Positions 42,840 to 54,718 of a stretch of DNA of 64,000 nt are shown one piece after another. This DNA is from Lumnitzera littorea (taxonomy: Eukaryota > Streptophyta > Magnoliopsida > Myrtales > Combretaceae): assembly GCA_024138015.1 (NCBI GenBank), contig JAMXBB010000008.1, positions 46,669,397 through 46,733,396 on the forward strand, given 5' to 3'. The translations under genes and the position numbers were made by a program. Below the pieces are notes generated by a model. That model saw only the letters and a list, made by a program, of their open reading frames with translations, did no database searches and had not been told where the DNA came from. The first letter of the stretch is position 1. Each line of letters begins with the position of its first letter.

Positions 42840-43500
42840 CAAGTATCCAAAACTAAGACACTTAAAACACTTACTCTCCCTTGGCAATCTTTAGGTCTGC
42901 TTAACATTTGACCTTGGCGGTCCACCTCAGAACTATATTAAGCTCCATCATATCCTAATCGACTCGGTAAGCTAAGTCCGTTGCTTGGCACTTGATTGAG
43001 CTAACTTCTCCTTTGTCTTTCTACCATTTGGGCTACTCGAATGATTTCATCTAGACTTCCTAACCTTTGCACCTCCATATATTACCAATCTCGATACTCA
43101 ACCTAGAATCAAGTCCTTCAACATTACCATAAAGCATCAGCAATTGAAACTCTTGAACATACTCATCAACAGGTTCATTACCTTGTTTAAGTTCTTGAAG
43201 GCATCAAAAGGTGTCTTGCTCATAGTGTTTTAGGACAAACCTACTTCTTAGAACTCTCTTCATCTCGTTCCATGTTCGGATCTCTTGTTAAGCTCTTTGT
43301 TGTACATTTTGTAACTTCTTCCGCTACAATGTTTTATACCTAGAAAATTCTAATGCAGCTACTCAAATACCATCGACATCTTCATAATCATAAAAGTCAA
43401 ATATCTTTTTAGTCTTCTCCTCCTAGTCTAGGTACTCATTAGCACTACCAAACCCATTAAAGCTCAAAATCTGTACCTTAAGTTGCTCAGCTCCCTTGGG
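42840..43500 (-). pseudogene. gag: gag remnant of CHR-3 with altered zinc knuckle
   Basis: On the minus strand, GFGSANEYLD (about 43470-43440) begins a retrotransposon Gag domain, followed by TWNEMKRVLRSRFVLKHYEQ (about 43280-43225) and ELKQGNEPVDEYVQEFQLLM (about 43200-43140). The zinc knuckle near 42895-42850 reads CFKCLSFGYLAS, so the His of the CX2CX4HX4C pattern is Tyr, a C->T change. Several stops are present. Confidence 0.7.
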
Positions 43501-44065
43501 AGCAAGGTACTCTCATTCTTCTAACCTATCGTACTTCTCTTCTTCTTCATATTCCTCAACTTCATCCAACTCAAGTCTCCTTCTTGCAACTCTATCGACA
43601 TGTTGAGGTGGAGCTGGGTTTACATTAATAGTTTTGGGTGCTTGATTGTCATCCACTTGTCTTCTTAGCCTATCTCTCTCTTCTTGGCCTTATTCAACAA
43701 CAACCCTTTCTTATAGCTTAGCCTCTACTGCCTTCTATATAGAAATAACTAAATGGGTTACGATGACAACAAGGTTTCATATTTGCTCATCAGTAGTTCA
43801 AAAGGTCTGTTGGGTAACATAACCACATCTAAGAGCATCACTCTCAACATCATTAATCTCTCCTTGAACACTAGGATTTGACACATACTTAATATAAACT
43901 TCAAAAAGTTAACTATTCAATAGTAGATTCTTACACAACTTCAACAATATGACTTCTTACAACGACTTGAGAACTTGCTTTATTTTCCACTTGAGAAATA
44001 GAGTATAATAGACAAACACACTAGTAAGAACTAACTCATCACTAAGCTTTCGCTTGCAACCTCAA

Positions 44066-44077
44066 GCCCTAATACCA
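44066..44077 (-). other. Primer-binding site of CHR-3, initiator tRNA-Met type
   Basis: On the minus strand TGGTATTAGGGC matches TGGTATCAGAGC at 10 of 12 positions, both differences being transitions. It lies about 11 bases after the 5' LTR end. Confidence 0.75.
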
Positions 44078-44088
44078 GGATTATATGA

Positions 44089-44964
44089 TCTACCTAGGAG
44101 CGTAATAATCACTAAGGCTCATTGTAGGGAGTAGTAATTGAATGGGTCTTTTAAGATATCGAAGAGAATGAGGATGGAAGGGTCAACAAACACAATAGCT
44201 TACGTGAAGTTGCTCAAAGGATATGATGCACCAACGAACATGACACAACTTAACACTTTGCTTGATATAACTCATAAGCTAATGTTAAGGTCCACTCACT
44301 ACTAATCTTGAGCTACTCAACAAAATTAGATAAGAGTGTAGGAGAAAGTGTACTCAAAGAAGGATAACTCAGAGAAGGATATCACACATGAATAAGAATA
44401 TTCATTAAGTGTAAGGTATATGATGATGATTGCAACTACAGTGAAAGTACTATTTATAGTAAGTCCTTTAGGGCAACAATACAAATAAGGAAACTTACAT
44501 AAAAGACAATAAAGAAAAAGATTCCTAGTATGTACGAAATAAGGTAAATACGACAAATGACAAAAAGGCATATAGTACAAATATCAAAAAAGTAATGGAC
44601 AGGTGGTAACCTGTCAATGTGTTCATGGAAGGGAATCTTAGGGCACTATGGATACTTAGAACGAGTGTAGCTGCTATTGGAGACTAATACTTGGAGTTTC
44701 CAAGACGAACAAAGGATAATGTTGTTTGATAAGCTGAATGAGTAGAGGTCGGCATGTAGTGGCCTCAATTTCGACACTTGGCAAGTCAACCTCGGTACTT
44801 GAGTGGTTGCTAACTAGATAAGAGTTAAAGCAGAGCAGGGTGCATCCAAGTTGGGATCTTAAGGAGTTCACCCATAACTCTTCCATCTACAAGAGCTCAT
44901 CCTCAACAAGCTGACATGATAGTATCCTCCTCATGAGAGATTGTAGGCTTCAGAAACGAGTACA
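44089..44964 (-). repeat. CHR-3 5' LTR
   Basis: It starts TGTACTCG on the minus strand (44964 downward) and is followed by the primer-binding site. A minus-strand TATA-like CTATAAATAGTAC lies near 44450-44462. Confidence 0.8.
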
Positions 44965-45297
44965 AGTGATGGGTACGGAGGTTAACAATCCATCAATAAG
45001 TGTATGCGTAAGTTGTTTAGCTTACAAGGCAACGTCTCCTATTTCATGGATTCTAAGTTTGTCTCTAAGATTAGTTGAGAGGATGATTAATCTAAGTGAC
45101 AAAACCGGTATTAAGGATGATATTAGCAGTACTGTCCACAATGGACAACAACCCTAGAACACCCCTAAAAGCATAAACGAACGAATTGATGAGATAGCTA
45201 ACCTTATAGCCAATCTAACCAAAGCTATTCATGATAGGGATCATAGACCAATCACTTGCTCCTAAGCTCAAGAACTCGCCCATATGGTTCGTCGACC
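44965..45297 (+). pseudogene. gag: CHR-2 leader (right part) and start of gag
   Basis: It resumes the match to CHR-5 54655-54950. The frame around 45060-45240 reads ERMINLSDKTGIKDD...VHNGQQP and INERIDEIANLIANLTKAI, closely matching CHR-5 ESMTNLSVNASIRND and IDEQIDEVANLIAKLTRAI. Similarity ends near 45297, where another LTR begins, so the rest of CHR-2 is lost. Confidence 0.65.
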
Positions 45298-46181
45298 TAT
45301 CCTAAGGGAGCTAAACTCTAAAGAACAATATATTCTCCACCTTAACCTATCGAGACACTCTAATCTCTATCTCATTGAAGAACCCCCGAGGTGTTTGACC
45401 TATTGCTAAATCGACCTCTTTACAATACACTAGTATAAGGCTAAGCACTAAACTCGCCTATTACCAAGTTGACATATCTACAAGGCTAAGTTACCCCACT
45501 ATCAAGCTAGTCAATCTAGGCTAATTTGAAGAATGGCCATCTATCAGACCAACCCTTCCTAAGCCTTGAATAGCCAAATTGCCAAGCACTTAACTTGACC
45601 TACTCTACTTGAATCAACTCTACCTAGCAAAGCAATATCTTCTAGACCACAGGATAGATAGTTGATACGTACCCTATTTTTCAAATATTCGTACTATCCT
45701 TACAAGAATATTCCCTTTCCATTTGATTATGGATTTTCCCTTATAGATTACACACTTCTCCTTTTCTAATAAGAATCTTTTTTATTATTTACACCAGCCT
45801 AAGACTTACTCTAATTGGGCCATATAAATACTGGTAATATGTAATAGTCGTAACATCACTGATATTGAATTTTAGACATTATTCTTCATTCTCAAGCTTG
45901 TGTCTTCTTATTGAGGACCAAGACCTTGAAGAGCTCATATCTAAACCATTGATCATGGACTAGTAGTAAGTAACCTCATATTACACTTATGTGTCATATC
46001 AAGTATAGCTCAAGCTTGTACAAGGCGTTAGTGAGTCATATTCACCATCAGTATATGAAGACCCTTGCTCAACCGTTGACTGCCATTTATCTTTCAAACC
46101 ATCTTGTAGTTTAGACTCACCCTTTTGGCTCACGTAATATCAGTAGCTGTATATCAACCTTCTCGATGATCCGTATCATCT
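45298..46181 (+). mobile_element. 5' LTR of CHR-4 (start approximate)
   Basis: The 3' 330 bases match the LTR fragment at 1-335. A TATA box CCATATAAATACTGG lies at 45823-45837. The sequence runs to a primer-binding site TAGTATCGAAGC at 46182-46193, initiator tRNA-Met type. The 5' boundary could not be located exactly and no TG start is obvious. Confidence 0.6.
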
Positions 46182-46492
46182 TAGTATCGAAGCTTAGCTG
46201 CGCTTGAGCAAGTTTTTGTTACTTTGTGCTTTAGGTGACTTACTAGTATTGTAGTGCATCTTGGAAATTGTTTGTCGTTGTCATGAGAGTTTGAGAAGTG
46301 TTTAGTGGTAAAGAAATTTAATGCTCTGTTTTTCCTCTATTTCTTGTTCGTAAAACAAAATGAGTGTTCGATTGGTTTGTCATGTGTTAGTTGTAATAGC
46401 TATTGGTGTGTTAAGTGTTGTTTTTTTTGTTGTTGTTCATTGAAAGAATTTTGAGTTGTGTTTCAACTATTAATCTATTGTAATAGATAGCA

Positions 46493-47640
46493 ATGTCTGA
46501 TTCTAGTGCTCAAGGAACCCTAAGTAACCAAGAGAGTGGTGCTTAAAATAGCCAAGGTCAATAAAGAAGTTTCATGCCCCAATCTGTAGATGAACGACTA
46601 GATAGGCTTACTAACTTAATGACTAGCCTAGTGATTCCCATAAACAAAGATAGGCAATGAGCTCGAAATGACCCCTACAAAAGCCGAGTCAATGAGTTGC
46701 CCAAGAGAAGCAATGGCTGATACGGCTTAGATAACACCTTAGTTTAACTACTATGAGTTAAAGGAGTGGACAAAGTTACTTAGAATTAGATGAAATCAAA
46801 GAAGAGGATGAGGAAGTAGGTGATGAAGATGAAGAGTATTATGAACCCAAGGAGAGGAATGTCCGAGCTCCTAAAGTAGAAGGACTGAGGATGCATATCC
46901 CTAATTTTTCTAAGAGTAGTGGTGCTAAGGATTACTTGGACTAGATAAATAAGATTGAGAAGCGGTTTGAGTGTCATGAAGTGCTTGAGGATGCCAAAGT
47001 TAGACTTGCCATATTGGAATTTTTTGGCTATGTAGCTCTATGGTAGAAGAATCTACAAGCCATCCATAGAAGAGTAAGAGAATGTGAGATAAGGGATTAG
47101 GATAAAATGAAGAGACTCATGAGAAGAAGATTTGTTCCAAGCTACTATCAACAGAATGCATTGAAGAGGTTATAAGAGTTGAGGTAAGAAGGATCAAGTG
47201 TTAAATCATATGTGAAGGAATTTCAAATGTTGATGATCCAATGTAAAGTAGTCGAACCCAAGGATCAAACTGTATCTCAATTCATTAGTGGATTGAAGTA
47301 CGAGATTGGAGATATTTTGGAGACAATGGACATCAGTATACTTGATGAGGCAATTCGAGCTGCCTAATGAATTAAGTGGCATTGAGTTGGAAGATTTCAA
47401 GTTCCCGTTAGTCAACCTTCCCTTAGTCAACCTGTTTTGAGCAAACCTACGCGATTGAAACCAAGTAAAGTTGTTAAGGTCTAACCTGCTCAAACTACTT
47501 GAGTAGAAGAAAAAGAGATCTTAAGGAAGTTCGAGAAAGGCTAAAGCTTAAGAAGAAAGACAAGTGACATTAAGTGCTTCAAGTGTCAAGGGTTTAAACA
47601 CATGGCCACTCAATGTCTGAACAGAAGACCCGTAGTGCTT
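46493..47640 (+). pseudogene. gag: gag of CHR-4 with intact zinc knuckle but multiple stops
   Basis: From ATG 46493 the frame reads MSDSSAQGTLSNQESGA then TAA. The Gag domain covers about 46870-47370, with KVEGLRMHIPNFS, a stop in DYLD(stop)INKIEKRFE, ALW(stop)KNLQ, IRD(stop)DKMKRLMRRRFVPSYYQ, KRL(stop)ELR(stop)EGSSVKSYVKEFQMLM and QFISGLKYEI. The five stops stand where relatives have Trp (three) or Gln (two), each one transition away. The zinc knuckle CFKCQGFKHMATQC (about 47577-47618) keeps CX2CX4HX4C. Confidence 0.85.
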
Positions 47641-48250
47641 TAAGGAGAAGCATCGACCATTGAGGTAAATAGTACTAATGAGGAAGCAGAGGAACTAAAA
47701 AAGACTGGACAAAGCGAGCTATCTAAGGAGGAGGCAATTATCTACAATGAAGAAGGGAATCTCATACCTATAGCCATGGTACTGAGGCAAGTGATGAGTG
47801 TAAGCCTAGAACCAGAAGATAAGCAAGGAGAGAATTTGTTCCACTTTGGCTATAACATAATTGGATTATTGTATGCATTGATTGTCAATAGTGGCAACTA
47901 CACCAATTGAACATCTATTCATGTTCTGACAATTGAAGTTACCAACCATACCTTACCCGAAGCCTTACAAATTGCACTGACTCAATGACAAAGGAGCCTT
48001 ACAAGTAAATAAACAAGTAGTCATGCCAATCTGTATTAGAAACTACTGAGATGAAGTACTTTATGATGTGCTACCTATAAGTACATCTCATATTCTTCTG
48101 AGACGACCATGGATTTTTAATCGAAATGTGAATTATGACGGGAGGAAGAACATATGTTCCATAGAGTATGAAAGCATGAAGGTGAAGTTAGCCTTATGAC
48201 TACCAAGCATGTTAAAAGCATGTAAACTCAACTAAGCCGAGTTTTGAAGA
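47641..48250 (+). pseudogene. pol: Protease remnant of CHR-4
   Basis: The linker reads EVNSTNEEAEELKKTGQSELSKEE. The protease then shows NLFHFGYNIIGLLYALIVNSGNYTN, where relatives have Asp in the DSG active site; the Asn codon is at 47887-47889. The remainder has stops and shifts. Confidence 0.7.
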
Positions 48251-48712
48251 AGGAAGTTCTAGTATTAACTTGAGTCAGGCTAAAGAGAGAGATGAAGCTT
48301 AAAGAGCCGACCTATCTACTGGTTAGAAGGTTACTTGAGATGAGAAGATTAGATGAGGAATTGCTACTTACCGAGGTAAAAACCTTGCTAAATGAGTTTG
48401 CCGATCTATTCCTTAGTAGACTGTTAGAAGATCTACTACCAATCCGAAGCATTAAACATGCAATAGAATTGTAGCTAAGAGCTACACTACTAAACAAGCC
48501 TACCAACAGATTGAATCTGGAACAAGCTGCCGAGCTATAGAGACAAGTAAATGAACTATTGAAGAGAGGGTATGTACGAGAGTCCCTAAGCCCATGTGTT
48601 ATGCCAGCTTTGTTGGTGCTAAAGAAGGATGGGACATAGAGGATGTTTATGAATAGTCGAGCAATTAATCGCATTACCATCAAGTATAAGTACTATCATA
48701 AACTAAGAACGG
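48251..48712 (+). pseudogene. pol: RT N-terminal part of CHR-4, before the insertion
   Basis: It reads RRLLEMRRLDEELLLTEVKTLLNEFADLF, SIKHAIEL, QVNELLKRGYVRESLSPCVMPALLVLKKDGT, then a stop and NSRAINRITIKYKY. The sequence breaks off at about 48712 inside the KYRYPIPRLDDML block, and RT resumes at 51994. Confidence 0.8.
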
Positions 48713-51700
48713 TCTAGTCATGGCAAACATTGTATACTATATAAAGAACCCCTGATTGGTTACCCCTCTAATCATGAACTCTTCACACAATATATAAGGC
48801 TCTACAACCACTAACTTTCCAAGAACACACAAATCCACATGATATCATCACATAAGCATATTTATATAAAATTTAAACTACAAAGTTTACAATAAGCAAT
48901 AATTTAGTATATCTAGGTTTATATTACTAACAAAACAATAGTACATACGTAAAAGTTTGCATAGTTAGTTCTCTCATCACACCGAATGGCCCGCTCTTGC
49001 CCAGTTCCCTAAGCTAACCTATGGCATCCCCCAGCCAGCCTTAACAAATAAGCCATCATGCAACAAAAGTTTAAGGGGGTATAAGCCTAAGCTTAATAAG
49101 CAAAACCCTCAGCCACACCATAAGCAAGTTATAAATACATTATATTTATGCATATGAATGAATGAACAAATAGAATACCGAACAATACATATAGTTAACT
49201 AGTCAATATACACAACTCAGATTTAATGCCCTCCGAAGTTAAGGTTAAAGTATATACGGCAACAATCAGATCTAAGTATTATATTAGAACTTACTTTACT
49301 ATGGAACTTTACATTCCGTACTTAAATTAAACAAGTCCTTTATTTTCATAAAAACCAAGGTCTAGTATAATCATGGGTGGGCCCCTGCAATCCACACTTA
49401 CCCCTAAATGGAGGCCTCTAGACTCAAACCTTAGCCAGGTGGTTAGCGCCTCCAATGCCTAATATTCCTACAGGCTAGGGTAAGGTCATTTTGTATGAGT
49501 GTACAGTATAGAACCAATAAATTTATAATATCAACCCCCGAATGGCCTCTCTCTAACTCCGTATGATGTGACAGCCGGAATTATGTCTATGCAATGCATG
49601 TTGATGCATGCACCAGTTTCTTCTTATGGGCCGAGTATAGTTAAGTCCATTTATGATGTGATCATCCAATAGTACACACGATCATTATCTATACTACCTT
49701 GCAACAAACAATGTATTATTCGTACTTAAGGTAAATTCACAATTTAGCATATAATACATGTACAAGCATTTCCTAACCCCATACAACAATCAATTAACAA
49801 TATCATTTAAGTCTACTATTTGCAATCACATACAAGCATGGAAAAATAGGGTACATACTCACTTAATCATAACGACTCGCTCTAGTCATAGTAATCAATC
49901 AAGAGATCCTTGCCTGCATCAGGATCACCTGATCATTACGATATAATAACGATAGTAAGCAATTGAATTAACTGCTAAATCTGGATATCTATTTACCTAA
50001 TTCTACTTAGATTACTATTAATTTTTATCCAATTAGACTTTATCACTAATCGTATGTAACTTTTTCATTCTATCTTTGATATTTATGAATTTATAGTCGT
50101 TTTTCATCGTTTTTTGACGTATATTCACACGGTAATGTCCGTTTTAGATGTTAAAACCCATGTTTTATGATATAAAATAAATTTATTGAAATTCTAACTA
50201 TTGAAGCTTAATTATTCTTATCGGTTAGTTTTATGTTCTATTTTAGTAGTTAATGGTTTCATTAGGCATAAATTCTTATACTTAAATGATCTTATAGTTT
50301 ATTATCTTGAAGGCTTATGTCATTGCTTATATTATCATTTGCTTATGTCATCACTTTTGTTATCATTTGATTACATCATTACTTATATCATTATTTAATT
50401 ATGTCATTGCTTACATCATCATCCATTACATATGTACTCTTATCCTTATGTATTCAAACACTATTCATATGTAATATATATACTTATACTTCTAACATAC
50501 CAGTATGTACACTTATGTACTTATACGTGTACTAATACACATACCCATATACACATATGGTGACATGTATTTTTTATACGTATTTTCGTATGCCTAATGT
50601 TCCCTCTTAAGAAAGCTTCACAAATTTTATATTTTTGCATTTTAAGGGTGTATTTAACAAGATATATGTATGTATAGTTAGTATATACCTCTTTTTTTTT
50701 TTTTGTTATGTGCATAATGGGTACTTATGTATAAGAGTCCTAATACATGTATTTATTAAGTATACTCTTGTATACACATACTTAAGTATATGTACCTGTG
50801 TTTTTCTTCCAATTATCTAAGGATTCTTATACTTCTAAGCATAAAAATTGGAACTTCCACTCTCATCAACACATATACACATATCACATAAGCTTCCTAT
50901 ACTAACCTATCCTATTCATCTAACTACTAAATAAGATAAGAAATTACATATTAACATACCTTTCTCTTACTTGTAATATGAAAAGAAAAGCTAGTATATA
51001 TGTGTTATTGGTTTGTGTTGGTTAGAGTTGTGAAAGTGAAATTGGAAAAGTTGAAAGCGACAAAGAAAAGGGGAAAGCTCACAGTTTGGGGATGGAGAAA
51101 AGGACTTGGTTTTGTATTGTTTTATGTTTGAAAAGATGAAGACAAGTGGGGTCTAAGTGACGAGGAGAGTGGACGGCAAAAAGGAGGGGTGAAATTGCAA
51201 AAGAAAAATGAGTAGAAAGCTAAAGAGAAAGGAAAGAATTCTCTAGATGACAATGACATTTTGTTAACTTTTCAATATGTTAACTTTAGTCAACATGTGT
51301 TGACTTAGCCAACCTTTGACTTGGTCAACATTTCAAATTTGCATGTAATCTAAGTGTATATAATGAAAGAATTAGAGGGAATTAGGAAGAAAATTTGAGG
51401 AAATGAGAGAAAACATGGGGTTTAGTGAAATGATTAGTAAGGATAGGTAATGAGATCTTCCTTTAGGTATTTATCACCTATATAAATCATTTGGTAGGCC
51501 ACTTAATGTAATTATCATGAAAAGTATTATTTAGGATATTAATACTTACTACATGTAACATAAGCATCAACTAAACTCTCAACTCTATATAATAATAACA
51601 TATTTATATACTTAGAAGACAAATGTGATCTATGATACAATATCTTAATTTCTAAGGGATTACTTTAGTATTATATGTATTTATGAACGATTGAAAGTTA

Positions 51701-51993
51701 TCTTTAATTTTTTACCAATGATTTGTTATAATATTAAGGTTATATTATCAATTAAGGTTTGAGGGTAAATTATGGTGAATTAGTGCTTTTATACCCTTAA
51801 AGTTATAGTTTTAGGGTTTTTATCACTTTCAGATGAAATCTTTAGTGTTTACATATGTTTAAGGTAGAAAAATTTTATACGCGATTGATTAGTTGTTTTA
51901 GGGTTTTCACTTTCACTAACTTTGTCAACTCCTAAAAATATCTAACACACTTGAGTCTACTTCAAATGTTAGGTCAAAAAATTTAGGGTTTAC
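48713..51993. mobile_element. 3.28-kb unclassified insertion in the CHR-4 RT
   Basis: It sits between ITIKYKY (48690-48708) and CPILRLDDML (51998-52027) of one RT. No transposase, Gag or RT frame is visible. The left part is G-poor, with CCGAATGGCC and CCCTAAGC segments; about 50310-50450 is a degenerate minisatellite; 50440-50800 is rich in TATGTAC and GTATAC runs. The right end reads TTTAGGGTTTAC. It could be a non-autonomous LTR element or a large DNA transposon. Confidence 0.6.
50316..50450. repeat. Degenerate minisatellite, unit about 26 bp
   Basis: Variants of TTATGTCATTGCTTATATCAT recur five or six times, for example near 50316, 50342, 50368 and 50398. It is A/T-rich and noncoding. 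Confidence 0.55.
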
Positions 51994-53220
51994 AGGTGCC
52001 CTATACTAAGGCTTGATGACATGCTCGATGAATTGAATGGAGCAAGAATATTCTCTAGGATTGATCTCAAATTTGAGTGCCATTAGATCTAAATGCGAGA
52101 AGGAGATGAATGGAGGACCACATTCAAGACCCATAATGGATTATATGAATGGCTTATGATGCCCTTTAGGCTATCAAATGTATTAAACACATTTATGAGA
52201 CTAATGTACCATGTGCTTCGAGAACTAATAGGAAAATTTATTGTTGTATATTTTGATGACATTCTACTCTACAACCCTGACTTGGAGACTCACCATGAGC
52301 ACCTCCCGGCAATCTTCTCAAAACTTTAAGCTAAGAAGCTTTATGCCAACCTAAAGAAATGTGACTTCTGTTGACATAAAGTGATCTGTTTACGATTTGT
52401 TATGAGTGGTGGTGGTATATTAGTTGATGATGAGAATGTAAGGGCAATTACTAATTTTCCTGTACCGACTTGCTTTACCAACATGCAAAGTTTCCACAGC
52501 CTGGCATCATTTTACTACCGATTTATAAGAAATTTTAGTACTATTGTGGCTCTACTCACTAAGGTGTTGAAGAAAAATGTTGAGTACAGGTGGGGAGAGA
52601 AAGAGTAGAGGAATTTTAAGGAGGTGAAGGAGAAGCTGACTACTACCTATGTCTTAGCTCTATTGAGCTTTGACAAAGTATTTAAAGTGAAGTGTGATGC
52701 ATCCAGACTAAGCTTAGGAGCCATGTTGATGTAAAAGGGTTGACTATTGCCTATTTCAAAAAGAAGCTTAGAGGGACTATGCTTAACTACTCTATATATG
52801 ATAAGGAGTTCTACTCCTTAATCTGAGCTCTGACTTTCTAGCAGCATTATTTGTTACCTAAAGAATTTGTGATCTACACTGATGATGAATCTTTAAGATA
52901 TTTGAAGAGCCATCCTAAGTTGTCTCGAAGACCAACCAAGTGGGTTGAGTTTATAGAGGGATTTTCCTATGTTGTAAAGTACAGGAACGGCAAAAATAAT
53001 GTAGTGGCCGATGCCCTATCACGATGACATTCCCTCTTGACCGAATTGCAGACTAGGTTACTTGGATTTTCTATGATTAAGGACTTATATGCTAAGGATC
53101 CACACTTTGTCCCAATCTATGCTAGATGTAAAGATGGCCGAATACTTAATGACAATCACAGGGAAGACAGATACTTATTCAAGAAGAAGAGACTATATAT
53201 CCCAACCTGTTCTATGTAGC
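51994..53220 (+). pseudogene. pol: RT C-terminal part, RNase H and linker of CHR-4
   Basis: It reads LRLDDMLDELNGARIFSRIDLKFECH (first catalytic Asp kept), REGDEWRTTFKTHNGLYEWLMMPF, GKFIVVYFDDILLYN (catalytic pair kept), LRFVMSGGGILVDDENV and SFYYRFIRNFS. RNase H from about 52660 shows KCDASRLSLGAMLM, then stops and shifts, YLKNL, and VVADALSR-like sequence near 53010. The linker at 53037-53219 (LLGFSMIKDLYAKDPHF...RYLFKKKRLYIPTCSM) leads to integrase. Confidence 0.8.
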
Positions 53221-53464
53221 AATTGCTCGTGAATGGTAGAGGATTAACACTGAACTCATGAGGCACTAGCCTCTAAATTCTTTTAGCTAAGGATGATGAG
53301 AGATGCCTAAGCTATACTGGAAATATGTGCTACTTACAAAAGGGCTAAAACCCAAGCTAAGCAAGGTCAACCTATAGCCTCCCATAATGAGAAGCTAAGA
53401 GGGCCTTAGTTAAACTACTAAGTATATGACAAGGAGCTCTTAGCCCTTATCCAAGCACTCCAAG
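53221..53464 (+). pseudogene. Chimeric integrase start fused to an RNase H fragment
   Basis: Up to 53376 the frame reads ICATYKRAKTQAKQGQP, the zinc-binding end of integrase. It then continues IASHNEKLRG, with a stop, LNY, YDKELLALIQALQ (53377-53460), which is an RNase H segment (CHR-5: QPIAYHNEKLRGAQPNYYIYDKELLILIRAL). The join falls at GGTCAACCTATAGC, a sequence common to both domains. The CHR-5 LTR begins immediately after. Confidence 0.7.
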
Positions 53465-54380
53465 TGATAGGAATTAGGCTATTGGACCCTTAAACTAAGC
53501 TTGAGCTTGAAGACTAAAGAGCATGGCTAGACAAGTTCTTTCTTTAAGACCTATAATTGAAGAGTCTGGGCTACTACAGTCCACCAAACTGATGCCCTAC
53601 CTAAGCTAAACCCTCTTATACTTATCGATAGTCTCCAACTGCTGACCAGAGGTACAATCAAACAATAGTATGGACCATCTAACCATTTACCTAACCGACC
53701 TAAAATCTAAGCTATTATAAATACATCCAAACTAAATTCGTCTCAAAAGAGTTACCTACTCAATTCGACATTGCTAAACTATCAGCTCAACTCATCATCA
53801 TTACTCAACAACAGCCAAGCTAGCCATATAGTTTGTCTATTTTTGCCAAACATACGACCACTGATCATTTGCTACATGTCTAAGAATCCCAAATGATAGA
53901 ACCTTCCATACAAAACACCTGCTTTTGTTGATTTTTCATTAATATCCTTTGAACATTCCTTGTATCATATTAATTTTAGACATTACCCTTTTTAGTCTTT
54001 TCCATTTATAACAATTCCCCAAATATTTCGAGTATAAACACTCATTGTAAATGTAGCTATAAGATAACCAGATATCATCAATATAAAATATACTTCCTTT
54101 CATGGGCATTTTCTTTGCATGCTCGATTCACTCTACTCCTAACTCTTAAGCAAGGTTAGGTAGCAAGTACCGTCACCAAGTTAACTCGCATGTCATATCG
54201 AGTTCGCTTTGGTGAGTCCTCGATAGTTCCTTAGTGCGTCATATCCTCGGAGCTTATTGTGGTTTTTGCTTGTTTACTTCGTTGTTCTCATACATTGCCA
54301 TCCTCATTCTTTAAGCTTTCTAGAAGCTTAGGCTCACCCCTTATGATCGCCCTGGCCTATCCTTAGCATGGATCATATCA
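53465..54380 (+). mobile_element. 5' LTR of CHR-5
   Basis: It begins TGATAGGAATTAGG and is about 916 bp long. The first 140 bases match the truncated 3' LTR at 59198 and the whole matches the CHR-2 LTR. GAGTATAAACACTC near 54030 sits at the same place as the CHR-2 TATA box. Confidence 0.75.
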
Positions 54381-54383
54381 TCT

Positions 54384-54395
54384 TAATATTAGAGC
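54384..54395 (+). other. Primer-binding site of CHR-5, initiator tRNA-Met type
   Basis: TAATATTAGAGC against TGGTATCAGAGC has three differences, two G->A and one C->T. Confidence 0.7.
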
Positions 54396-54718
54396 AAAGG
54401 TTCATTTAGGTAACTTACTCTTCAATTGTGATTGTTACTGTATAGTGTGTAGTACTGTTATCAAGTGTGCTATTAATACAAAAGGGATTAATTTAAGTGT
54501 TTTGAAGAGTATTTGAAGTTTTATAGTTACTATAAAACCTTTGTTGTGAAATGCTCTATTTTTCCCTTTTTCATACATATAAAAATAAAGCAAGTTTTAA
54601 CTTGGTTTATAGTTCTTCAGAGTAGTTGTTGTGTTCACAGTTAGTTTAAACTTCATATGGAGAAGTGTGTATATGAGTTGTTTGGCTTAAAAGGACAATG
54701 TTTGTTGTTTCGTAGATT

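Larger units (their letters stand above)
37908..44964 (-). mobile_element. CHR-3: complete chromovirus-like Ty3/gypsy element, minus strand, nested in CHR-2
   Basis: Direct repeats 37908-38735 and 44089-44964 are the 3' and 5' LTRs of a minus-strand element, with AGTGA on both outer sides (37903-37907, 44965-44969). The homologous CHR-5 leader has no insertion at this point, which confirms the boundaries. On the minus strand the order is gag, CCHC, protease, RT, RNase H, integrase, i.e. gypsy order. A solo LTR interrupts it between RNase H and integrase. LTRs are clearly more diverged than those of ATH-c, and the 5' LTR has an extra block of about 48 bases. Confidence 0.85.

Noticed and set aside
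51994..53220. Endogenous pararetrovirus
   Set aside because: RT and RNase H are followed by integrase sequence and flanked by LTR-type elements with initiator tRNA-Met sites, so this is Ty3/gypsy; no movement protein or coat protein is seen.
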